From NCBI GenBank assembly GCA_034120015.1, contig JAXEIF010000001.1, forward strand, positions 1 through 30,298: DNA of 30,298 bases, read 5' to 3'. A model generated the notes under the pieces. That model was given only the letters and a program-made list of their open reading frames with translations. It searched no databases and was not told the DNA's origin. Positions within the stretch are counted from its first letter, which is position 1. Each line of letters opens with the position of its first letter. Both the position numbers and the translations under genes were made by a program. Source of the DNA: CALXOJ01 sp034120015. GTDB taxonomy: Bacteria; Spirochaetota; Spirochaetia; JAFGXN01. Positions 1 to 7,286 of the stretch are shown piece after piece.

Positions 1-157
1 CTGACAGGTTTTTCGCTGACAGGTTTTTCGCTGACAGGTTTTTCGCTGACAGGTTTTTCGCTGACAGGTTTTTCGCCGGCAGGTTTTTCGCTGACAGGTT
101 TTTCGCTGACAGGTTTTTCGCCGGCAGGTTTTTCGCCGGCAGGTTTTTCGCCGGCAG
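1..157 (-). repeat. 15-bp in-frame tandem repeat encoding EKPVS/EKPAG pentapeptides
   Basis: There are ten full 15-bp units at 1-150 and a partial unit to 157; the array may continue beyond the edge. Two unit types occur that differ at two linked positions (plus strand ctgac or ccggc at the start), giving Val-Ser or Ala-Gly in the protein. In protein order the visible units begin AG, AG, AG, VS, VS, AG and then run VS to the edge. The unit is a multiple of three, so copy-number change would lengthen or shorten the tail without a frameshift. Confidence 0.95.
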
Positions 158-2150
158 ATTGCGGATTCAGAATTTCCGACATGCGGAAATCGTTGATTTT
201 CAGATTTTTACGGACAGTCAAAGATTCCTCTTTCAGTTTCTCCTTTCTTCCTGCAATCGAGGTTCCGGCTGTCAAAACATAAATCATGTCGGGATCGGCT
301 CCCGTAATGATATGACAAACCTGATGATAATTATTGGCAGAATGGAGTTCTCCGTCAAACGGCTCTTCCTTTTTTTTCATTTTTTCCCATAAAAAAGCAG
401 CGGAGGGATCGGCTTTGGGTCCCGGATTAAAAATCCGGTTCAGAACAATTGTGCCCGAATCGGAAAAATTTTCCTGAAGAGCAAATCCTTTAATCACCCA
501 ATCTGTTTCACCCGAACTCAATTTTTCGAATCCCGGCAAAAGTGTCAAAAGACTCTGATTGTTCCAGTCGAAAAGAGAATCACCGTAACGTAAACCGACA
601 GGACCGCATTTTAAATCAACCCCCCGGGGTATTGCTTTTACGGAAACATCCGCAACCACCGGCGGCAGCAGATTTTTCAGATTCAGAAACCGCTCCCACT
701 GTAAAAAATGTCCCTGATACGAAAGGTGAACATAATCGGTCATAAATTTAAAATCGCGTAAATGCCCGGTTCTTATGTTATCGGTCGTATCCATCTGAAT
801 CATCATGGCAGCCCCCTCGGGGGTCGGTGTCGCAAAAATCAGCACTTTGGCATCATTAAAACTGACATTATAGTCGGCAATCAGCCATTTTCGTTTGTAC
901 GAATCGGTATAAACAGAAAACCTGTCGGCTTTACCGAGAGATGTGATACGAATCCGTTCCGAAGGAAAAGTACGAAAAATCGGAAATCCTTTCAGTACCA
1001 AATCACCCAGATATTTCGAATCGGAAAAGAAACGTTCCGTATCGGTTCCGGAAGGAAAAGTCAGTGATGCCAGCGTAAAACCGCCGAGAACACCCCATGT
1101 CATTTTCCCGTCTGCATCGATACGGGATTCCTGAAGCTGCTGAGGACGGAAAAGCCCCCATCGGCCGTCGGGTCCCTGTCCGACCATGTGCGGAAGCGTT
1201 GTCTGAAAAACACCGCTGAGAACCGTTTCGGAACCTTCTCCGTACGGAAATCCTTTTTCCTTCCATTCGTTTTTGATTTCGCCGACCAGACGTCCGGTCC
1301 ACTTATCATAGGCGGCATACATTTTCGCGCTCAACTGCTGCAGATTCAGCGGCAGATCGACGGAATAGGAAAATACACTGCGTTTGAAATAATCAAAAAA
1401 AATCGGAATCGAATATTTGAGTTTCATATAAGCAATCGCCGTGTTTTCGGGAGCGTTCAGATATTCGGCAATCGGCAATGCGTAATTGAGATTTTCGTTT
1501 TGGCTTTTCATCGTAATGATACCGATCACCTCGCCGCGGCCGTTAATCAGCGGACCGCCGCTGTTTCCGGGACTGGCCGCTGCCGAAAAACGAAGCCAGT
1601 TCCATTCCCCCTCTTCCATTTCGGGTGTATAGCTGGTTAAAAGACCGTCACGGATAACAACTCCCTCACCGTAAGCATTCCCGACGGCATACACGCGTTC
1701 ATTCAGAGTCGTTTCGGTGCGGACCGCCAATCCCCCGCTTTCGGGAAGTCCTTCGGCCTTAAACGAAATGTAATCGCGGTAATTCGAATATTTGTACACA
1801 TCGGTGATTTTGTACAGATTTTTTGCACTGTCCCGCAAATAGTAGTTTTTATTTTGCGAGAGTGTTACAACCGAAAAAACATGAGCCGCCGAAACAATCT
1901 CACCGCTTGCGATACGAAATGCGGTTCCGATTGACATGTAATCGTCGGTACGGATTGCATACGGAACGGAATCCCACGGCAATTCCCGTTCATAGGTAAT
2001 CTGCGGATTTTCGAAACGGGGAATAACGACTTCGAAAACCGAAGATTCCAATGCCCGAATGATTTCGACGGAAACAGCCGTCGACTGGGCATGTAAGGGA
2101 AGAAGAAAACAGCTTGTCAAAAGAACGGCGAATACCGATCCGTGTCTCAT
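1..2150 (-). CDS. Secreted trypsin-like serine protease with C-terminal pentapeptide repeat tail (3' partial)
   Basis: The frame is open from an ATG at 2150 to the left edge, giving at least 716 residues with no stop. GGAG lies 6-7 nt before the ATG. Residues 1-22 form a signal peptide ending HAQ; an LTSC stretch inside it resembles a weak lipobox, but hydrophobic residues continue past the Cys, so ordinary signal peptidase cleavage seems likelier. The protease domain covers about residues 70-240, with a by-eye triad of His90 (SAAHVF), Asp126 (YRDYISF) and Ser197 (SPGNSGGPL). This places it near trypsin-2/HtrA-type (S1C) enzymes, but no PDZ domain is evident. Residues about 250-660 are unrecognised, and the tail is the EKP repeat. 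It starts 16 bp after nadB on the same strand, so it is probably co-transcribed with the nad genes. The protein is predicted to act outside the cytoplasm. Substrate unknown. Confidence 0.85.
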   Translation of the reverse strand, partial: MRHGSVFAVLLTSCFLLPLHAQSTAVSVEIIRALESSVFEVVIPRFENPQITYERELPWDSVPYAIRTDDYMSIGTAFRIASGEIVSAAHVFSVVTLSQNKNYYLRDSAKNLYKITDVYKYSNYRDYISFKAEGLPESGGLAVRTETTLNERVYAVGNAYGEGVVIRDGLLTSYTPEMEEGEWNWLRFSAAASPGNSGGPLINGRGEVIGIITMKSQNENLNYALPIAEYLNAPENTAIAYMKLKYSIPIFFDYFKRSVFSYSVDLPLNLQQLSAKMYAAYDKWTGRLVGEIKNEWKEKGFPYGEGSETVLSGVFQTTLPHMVGQGPDGRWGLFRPQQLQESRIDADGKMTWGVLGGFTLASLTFPSGTDTERFFSDSKYLGDLVLKGFPIFRTFPSERIRITSLGKADRFSVYTDSYKRKWLIADYNVSFNDAKVLIFATPTPEGAAMMIQMDTTDNIRTGHLRDFKFMTDYVHLSYQGHFLQWERFLNLKNLLPPVVADVSVKAIPRGVDLKCGPVGLRYGDSLFDWNNQSLLTLLPGFEKLSSGETDWVIKGFALQENFSDSGTIVLNRIFNPGPKADPSAAFLWEKMKKKEEPFDGELHSANNYHQVCHIITGADPDMIYVLTAGTSIAGRKEKLKEESLTVRKNLKINDFRMSEILNPQSAGEKPAGEKPAGEKPVSEKPVSEKPAGEKPVSEKPVSEKPVSEKPVSEKPV

Positions 2151-2166
2151 TTCAGTCTCCTTTCCG

Positions 2167-3735
2167 TCAGCTTTTGCGGTAATGACAACCGATTGACCTG
2201 ACGTTGTGTAAAGCCGCCCCGGCGATAACCTGGGAAGCGACCGCCGCGTTGCGCAGTTCGATGATATCACGCGTCAAAGCGGCCTCCTTATAAAATTCCA
2301 TAACTCTGCGGTAAAAATACCCCAAATCGGACTGTGCCCGTATCAGTCCTTTTTCCGTACGGACGATACCGACATAATTCCACATCGTCTGCTTAATAGT
2401 CGTCCAGTCCTGTTTGATCAGCATCGGATCGAACTGTACATTCTGCTGTTTCGGCTGCTGCCAGTCGGGGATGCAGTCAAAACGTTCGGCCGCCACTTCG
2501 TAAAACGGTTCCGAAATCGCGGCAGCGGTGCTTTTCCCCCACAAAACAGCTTCCAAAAGTGATGTCGACGCCAGACGATTGGCCCCGTGCAGTCCCGTAC
2601 AGCTCACTTCCCCGATGGCATAAAGCCGTTTGATATTGGTCCGTCCCCCGAGATCGACTTTAATTCCGCCGCAAAAATAGTGGGCTCCCGGAACAACCGG
2701 AATCGGATCTTTTGTAATATCGATTCCGGCAATCAGACAGTTTTTGTAAATTTTCGAGAAACGCTCCCGCAAAGGCTCTCTTCCGTTGTAATAGGATGCC
2801 AAATCGAGAAGCATGTATTCTTTTTTATCCGCATTCATTTTATCGAAAATAGCCCTGGAAACCACATCCCGCGGTGCCAGATCCCTTTGCGGTGAATAAT
2901 CCTTCATAAATTCGTAACCGTTGTGATCTTTCAGACGGGCCCCTTCGCCCCGTAATGATTCGGAAATCAGAAAACGCCGGACATCGCGATGAAAGAGCAT
3001 GGTCGGATGAAACTGAAGAAATTCGGCATTGATGATCGAAGCTCCCGCACGGGATGCCATACTTAATCCGTCTCCGGTAGCACCGGCCGGATTGGTGGTA
3101 TACTGATAAAGGTTTCCGACTCCCCCGGTTGCCAGCACCACGGCATCGCCGAAAAAGGTGCGGACCTCGTTATTCAGATTATCGAGAGCATAAACCCCCA
3201 GCACTTCCCGCCGTTTGTAAATCTCCTGAGGGTCGGTCGAATGATGATTATTCGTAATCAGATCGACGGCCGTGAAGTTGACATAGAAATCGGCGCCCAG
3301 CGACTGTACGTATTCGTAAAGTGTTTTCTGAATCGATTCCCCCGTCAGATCGTGATAATGGGCAATTCGTCTGATGGAATGTGCCGCCTCTTCCGTGAAA
3401 TCGATTTCCCCTTTTTCGTTTCGGGAAAATTCGACACCCGCTTTGTCGATAAGAAAGTCGGTCACGATTTTCGGACCGTTCTCCGAGAAAAACGTGACGG
3501 CTTCATGATTGTTGTAGTGACAGCCGGCAGCCTCGATATCCCGTGCCAGCATATCGGGATTATCGCCGGGATTATAGGCGATAATTCCGCCCTGCGCGCA
3601 AAATGAATTAAACTGACTGATGTCGTCCGTTTTGGAGAGAACAGCCACGCTGAGACCTTTCATTCGCAGGTGAGCCGCACACGACAGCCCGGCCGCACCG
3701 CAGCCTACAATAATCGCATTATACCGTTTTCTCAT
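2167..3735 (-). CDS. nadB: L-aspartate oxidase NadB
   Basis: This FAD enzyme oxidises L-aspartate to iminoaspartate, the first step of de novo NAD synthesis, in the cytoplasm. The 522-residue protein (E. coli NadB is 540) has the dinucleotide motif GCGAAG at residues 11-16, the family stretch NSFCAQGGI near residue 42, TGGVGNLY, the QFHPT segment, and GLHGANRLASTSLLEA near the FAD/substrate region. I chose the ATG at 3735 because it is preceded by GAGGGG at a normal distance and overlaps the nadA stop as ATGA. The frame stays open upstream, but that part is nadA read out of frame. It sits third in nadC-nadA-nadB, and its unstable product is used directly by NadA. Confidence 0.97.
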   Translation of the reverse strand: MRKRYNAIIVGCGAAGLSCAAHLRMKGLSVAVLSKTDDISQFNSFCAQGGIIAYNPGDNPDMLARDIEAAGCHYNNHEAVTFFSENGPKIVTDFLIDKAGVEFSRNEKGEIDFTEEAAHSIRRIAHYHDLTGESIQKTLYEYVQSLGADFYVNFTAVDLITNNHHSTDPQEIYKRREVLGVYALDNLNNEVRTFFGDAVVLATGGVGNLYQYTTNPAGATGDGLSMASRAGASIINAEFLQFHPTMLFHRDVRRFLISESLRGEGARLKDHNGYEFMKDYSPQRDLAPRDVVSRAIFDKMNADKKEYMLLDLASYYNGREPLRERFSKIYKNCLIAGIDITKDPIPVVPGAHYFCGGIKVDLGGRTNIKRLYAIGEVSCTGLHGANRLASTSLLEAVLWGKSTAAAISEPFYEVAAERFDCIPDWQQPKQQNVQFDPMLIKQDWTTIKQTMWNYVGIVRTEKGLIRAQSDLGYFYRRVMEFYKEAALTRDIIELRNAAVASQVIAGAALHNVRSIGCHYRKS

Positions 3736-4811
3736 AAGCGCCCCTCGGTAATCGCAATCATCCTCTCCAATGCACGGGCCGCATCGGCAATCACGGCGGC
3801 ATCGGGCCGGATTTCGTTGGCAAGCGGTTCGCCGGAAGTAATAACCCGATCGATATTTTCCAGAGTTGCCGCCAGTTTGTCCGAAATAATAAACGACATA
3901 TCGGTACACGGATACGACTCCAGCGGAACGACCGTTTTATCGGGGCAGTTGCCGGCCAGCCGGGTGACAAAACTCAGTTCGGTACCGACCGCCCACGTGG
4001 TCCCCGATGCCGCACCGCTGACCGTTTTCAGCAAAAACTCGGTGGAGCCGTCGGCATCCGCCGCTTCGACAACGGCCGCATCGCATTCGGGATGAACGAC
4101 AACCGATATTCCCGGATAATCTTTACGCACCCGGACGACCTGCTCCGGCGTAAACTGTTTATGAACCGGACAGAACCCGTCCCACAGGAAAATCCCCGCA
4201 CGGGCGGGATCGCCGCCGCATTCGATTTTGCCGTCGCGGCCGATAAACGCAATGCGGCTGTCGTCAAGCATGCCGTATTCGGTCACCGTATTGAGACCGA
4301 GATGGCGGTCGGGGGCAAAAAAGACCGGCCGGTCCGCCCCGAAAAAATAAGTCAGAATTTTTCGGGCGTTGGAGCTGGTGCACACCGCCCCGCCCGCACG
4401 GCCGCAGACAGCCTTGACGGCGGCTGTCGAGTTCATGTAAACCACAGGCGCCGGATCTTTCCCGGTCAGCGCCCGAATGCGGTTGACGGCATCCTGCGTC
4501 TGTTCGGCCGTAATCATATCGGCCATCGGGCATCCGGCTGCCGTATCGGGCATCACGACACGCTGTCCGGGCGCGGCCAGAACGGCAGCCCCTTCGGCCA
4601 TAAACCGGACCCCGCACATGATAATGAAATCCGCATCCCGATGGGAACAGTCGACCGCCAGCTTATACGAATCTCCGATAATGTCGGCATAACGGACAAT
4701 ATCGGGTGACTGATAATGGTGTGCGGCAATCACGATACGCTGTCTGTGTTTTTCAATCAGACAACGGATTTTTTCGTCCAACGGATTTCGGATTTCTTTA
4801 TTTGATGTCAT
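3732..4811 (-). CDS. nadA: Quinolinate synthase NadA
   Basis: NadA condenses iminoaspartate with dihydroxyacetone phosphate to quinolinate using an oxygen-sensitive [4Fe-4S] cluster. The 359-residue protein has three cysteines placed as the family's cluster ligands: Cys66 (MCGVRFMAEG), Cys214 (DGFCPVH) and Cys302 (YPCTDM). Other family segments are AAHHYQ near residue 29, GDSY near 46, AAGCPMADM at 91-99, TSSNA near 145 and GTELSF near 276. An AAGGG Shine-Dalgarno-like site precedes the ATG. The gene begins 9 bp after nadC and overlaps nadB by 4 bp, so translation of the three genes is probably coupled. Confidence 0.97.
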   Translation of the reverse strand: MTSNKEIRNPLDEKIRCLIEKHRQRIVIAAHHYQSPDIVRYADIIGDSYKLAVDCSHRDADFIIMCGVRFMAEGAAVLAAPGQRVVMPDTAAGCPMADMITAEQTQDAVNRIRALTGKDPAPVVYMNSTAAVKAVCGRAGGAVCTSSNARKILTYFFGADRPVFFAPDRHLGLNTVTEYGMLDDSRIAFIGRDGKIECGGDPARAGIFLWDGFCPVHKQFTPEQVVRVRKDYPGISVVVHPECDAAVVEAADADGSTEFLLKTVSGAASGTTWAVGTELSFVTRLAGNCPDKTVVPLESYPCTDMSFIISDKLAATLENIDRVITSGEPLANEIRPDAAVIADAARALERMIAITEGRL

Positions 4812-4820
4812 AAATTACCC

Positions 4821-5663
4821 TTATTTGGTCTTTCTCAAAGAAAAGTCGAATGCTTCCACCGTGTGCGTCAGTTCACCGAACGAAACAAAATCGACGCCGG
4901 TCAGTTTGACCCGCTCCAGCCGGTCCCGGTTCATATTGCCCGATGCTTCCGTTTCGCAGCGGCCGTTCACTTCCGCCGCCGCTTCCTTCATTTCGGCATC
5001 GCTCATGTTGTCGAACATAATCCGGTCGACGCCGTTATTCAGAGCTTCGCGAACTTCGTTTAAATTGCGGGCTTCCACTTCCACCGCGTACCGGTCGCCC
5101 CATTTCCGGCGGACCTTTTCGACCGCAGCGGTAATTCCCCCGGCGGCATCATGATGATTGTCTTTAATCATCACCATATCGAACAGTCCGATGCGGTGAT
5201 TTTCCCCGCCGCCGCAACGCACCGCATACTTCTGCAGCAGACGGTAACCGGGCAGCGTTTTGCGCGTATCGAGAATACGGACTTTCCCTTCGGCAGCCTC
5301 AACCAGACGGGCTGTTTTCGTCGCGATAGCGGAAAGATGACTCAAAAAATTAATGGCCGTCCGCTCCCCCTGCAACACGGAGAGAACTTTTCCCGAAACA
5401 TCGGCAACACAGTCACCTTTGGCAATTTTATCGCCGTCCGTAAAATAAAAGTGCACCTGTATCGAAGGATCGACTTTGGCCATCACTTTCTCAAACAGCC
5501 GTCGGCCGCAGAGAACGCCTTCATCTTTGGACATCAGATGAAATTCGTCGGTTTCGTCGTCAAAAATGGCCAGACTGGTCACATCTCCGGTTCCGTCCAG
5601 ATCTTCCATCAATGCCATTTCAATCAGAATATCTTCGTTTGCGGATAAGTTATCACTCTTCAT
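4821..5663 (-). CDS. nadC: Nicotinate-nucleotide pyrophosphorylase (carboxylating) NadC
   Basis: NadC converts quinolinate and PRPP to nicotinate mononucleotide with loss of CO2. The 280-residue length is normal. Family landmarks are GDVTS near residue 26, NFLSHLSAIAT near 105, DTRKTLPGYR near 132, the RCGGGENHR active-site stretch near 150, IKDNHH near 165, and VEVEARNLNEV with RIMFDNM in the C-terminal barrel. It is the first gene of the nad cluster and appears to have its own promoter, starting within the end of sbcB. The only purine-rich stretch before the ATG (GAGGGG, ending 2 nt away) is too close for a normal Shine-Dalgarno site. Confidence 0.97.
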   Translation of the reverse strand: MKSDNLSANEDILIEMALMEDLDGTGDVTSLAIFDDETDEFHLMSKDEGVLCGRRLFEKVMAKVDPSIQVHFYFTDGDKIAKGDCVADVSGKVLSVLQGERTAINFLSHLSAIATKTARLVEAAEGKVRILDTRKTLPGYRLLQKYAVRCGGGENHRIGLFDMVMIKDNHHDAAGGITAAVEKVRRKWGDRYAVEVEARNLNEVREALNNGVDRIMFDNMSDAEMKEAAAEVNGRCETEASGNMNRDRLERVKLTGVDFVSFGELTHTVEAFDFSLRKTK

Positions 5664-5671
5664 AGCCCCTC

Positions 5672-5700
5672 ATTATATAGCGGAACGGGTGAAAAATCAA
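5672..5700 (-). promoter_or_regulatory. Promoter for nadC-nadA-nadB-protease
   Basis: On the minus strand a -35 TTGATT (5695-5700) and a -10 TATAAT (5672-5677) are separated by exactly 17 nt. The -35 box overlaps the sbcB stop codon. The -10 box ends 8 nt before the nadC ATG, so the predicted transcript has a leader of at most 1-2 nt. Box matches seen by eye; activity is inferred. Confidence 0.6.
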
Positions 5701-7208
5701 TCACCCGATTTTCCCAGAATTTCACGTTCGAGCCGGCGTCCGTAATCACGCAGCTCTTTGAGAATCACTTTGTCTCCCGGAGCAATATCGCGGCTGGCCA
5801 GCCGTTCGTCGATTTTGCGCATGTAAAACGAAAAATTGATTAAATGATCCTGCGGCGGCACAAGCAGTCTCTGCGCACAAAAACTTTTCCATTTGGCCCG
5901 GGTGGCTTCATTCAGGCTGCCGTAGTAATTACGGCAAACAAAACGGAAAAGCATTTCGTTAAGACGCGCATCATCGAAGTCGAACCGGGTTGTCAGTATC
6001 TCTTCGGGGGACAGCGAACGCGCGCGGGCCATCCGCTCTCTGTCGGCATCACCGAAAAAATCGGAGTATATCAGCAGATCGGGATCGAAAACCGGAGGTG
6101 CGGGAGAATGCTCCAAAAGACCGCCTTCTGTCTGACCCGATGAAAAACGGCGGTCCCGGTCGTAAAGATTGCGAATCCGCGTTAAGAGTCCTTCCTCGCG
6201 CACAGCCTTTTTCAGCCGCGCGGCATAAGCCAAACACCGCGGGACATCGATTTTCAGCCGTCCGGCGGCCGCTTCGTCCAGTACCGAAAGCGGTGCCACC
6301 GCCGGTGCCCGGTTAAAAAAGAGCTCCTTTACCGGCAGACGCACCGCGTTCTCCGCTTCCAGAATTTCGCTGCGGGAATAAAGCCTGTGAGCCAGTTCGT
6401 CTTCCGTCATGGAAATAAATTCTTCCGGATCGTAACGCAGATCGTAAACAAGACTGCAATTGGATCGTGTCGGATCGGTTGCCAGAGGGAAAACCACCGT
6501 GGTACATCCTTCCGGACGCGAAAAAAGCGGCGAAGTGAACAGAAACGGTTTCCCTTCCGTATGAAAATCCTGCACCGTTTTTTTCCGTCTCATGCCGAAT
6601 TCGTAGCGGAACAGTTTCGGCTGTTTTTCGAACAGCAGTTTGGCTACGGCCACGGTTGCGTAAACATCGCTCAATGCGTCGTGGGCATGCTCGTGGGAAA
6701 GCCCGTTGGCGGCGGTCAGCTTTTCGAGACGAAAGGTGACCCGCCCCGTTTCCTCTTCAACCGGCCATTCGATGCCTTCCGGACGCAAATCGTGCGCCAT
6801 GCGGATTAAATCGATCATGTCGTAACGGGCGTTCCCGTTTTTGTATTCTCTTTCGTAAGGATCGAGGAGATTGCGGTAAAGCGCATTACGGATAAACTCG
6901 TCGTCGAAACGGATGTTGTTGAATCCGACAACCGTCGTTCCCGGTACGGAAAAGATTTCATTAATAGTCCGGATAAAATCGTATTCACCGATTCCTTTAC
7001 GCAGTGTTTCGTTCGGTGTAATGCCGGTCACCAGGCAGGCAGCCGGATCGGGAAGATAATCGGGGGTAATTTTGCAGTACAGGACAACCGGATCTTCAAT
7101 CGGCTCGAACCTGTCGTTGGTTCGAATACCCGCAAACTGAGCAATACGGTCAATCCGCGGATTGGTGCCGAACGTTTCCAAATCGTACCAGAAAAGTGAC
7201 TCTCCCAT
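5697..7208 (-). CDS. sbcB: Exodeoxyribonuclease I (3'-5' single-strand DNA exonuclease)
   Basis: Exonuclease I degrades single-stranded DNA from the 3' end and acts in recombination and mismatch repair. The 503-residue protein (E. coli 475) opens with the typical FWYDLETFGT and has the DEDDh set: Asp9, Glu11, Asp102 (NNIRFDDEF), His176 and Asp181 (HAHDALSDV). The spacing between these residues is nearly that of the E. coli enzyme. The remainder is the SH3-like and helical part typical of the family. It lies 33 bp upstream of nadC on the same strand, but nadC has its own promoter. Its start sits 6 nt after a -10 box and lacks a Shine-Dalgarno site. ExoI is best known from Gammaproteobacteria, so its distribution here is worth checking. 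Confidence 0.93.
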   Translation of the reverse strand: MGESLFWYDLETFGTNPRIDRIAQFAGIRTNDRFEPIEDPVVLYCKITPDYLPDPAACLVTGITPNETLRKGIGEYDFIRTINEIFSVPGTTVVGFNNIRFDDEFIRNALYRNLLDPYEREYKNGNARYDMIDLIRMAHDLRPEGIEWPVEEETGRVTFRLEKLTAANGLSHEHAHDALSDVYATVAVAKLLFEKQPKLFRYEFGMRRKKTVQDFHTEGKPFLFTSPLFSRPEGCTTVVFPLATDPTRSNCSLVYDLRYDPEEFISMTEDELAHRLYSRSEILEAENAVRLPVKELFFNRAPAVAPLSVLDEAAAGRLKIDVPRCLAYAARLKKAVREEGLLTRIRNLYDRDRRFSSGQTEGGLLEHSPAPPVFDPDLLIYSDFFGDADRERMARARSLSPEEILTTRFDFDDARLNEMLFRFVCRNYYGSLNEATRAKWKSFCAQRLLVPPQDHLINFSFYMRKIDERLASRDIAPGDKVILKELRDYGRRLEREILGKSGD

Positions 7209-7214
7209 AGCGCC

Positions 7215-7243
7215 ATTTTATTCAATATTTCAAAAGATGACAA
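7215..7243 (-). promoter_or_regulatory. Promoter for sbcB
   Basis: Minus-strand TTGTCA (7238-7243; 5 of 6 consensus) and TAAAAT (7215-7220; 5 of 6) have a 17-nt spacer. Only 6 nt separate the -10 box from the ATG at 7208, so transcription should start at or within 1 nt of the start codon. It is divergent from the GH127-like promoter, and the two overlap in a 78-bp intergenic region. Confidence 0.6.
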
Positions 7244-7251
7244 GTTTAATA

Positions 7252-7280
7252 TTTACGAAATTTCGATTTTCAAGTATACT
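7252..7280 (+). promoter_or_regulatory. Promoter for the GH127-like gene
   Basis: TTTACG (7252-7257; 4 of 6) and TATACT (7275-7280; 5 of 6) have a 17-nt spacer. The -10 box ends 6 nt before the ATG at 7287, predicting a leaderless mRNA. No Shine-Dalgarno-like sequence lies in those 6 nt. Confidence 0.55.
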
Positions 7281-7286
7281 GAAACA

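Noticed and set aside
1..157. CRISPR array
   Set aside because: The 15-bp units are directly abutting with no spacers and are in frame with the protease.
159..2092. Several plus-strand and other minus-strand frames across the protease gene
   Set aside because: They overlap the long minus-strand frame, which has a signal peptide, a catalytic triad and an RBS. The others have no recognisable domains.
3736..3909. Upstream extension of the nadB frame (58 extra residues)
   Set aside because: It lies within nadA, reads as Arg/Cys-rich shadow sequence, and the true FAD-binding N-terminus begins at the ATG at 3735 with a good RBS.
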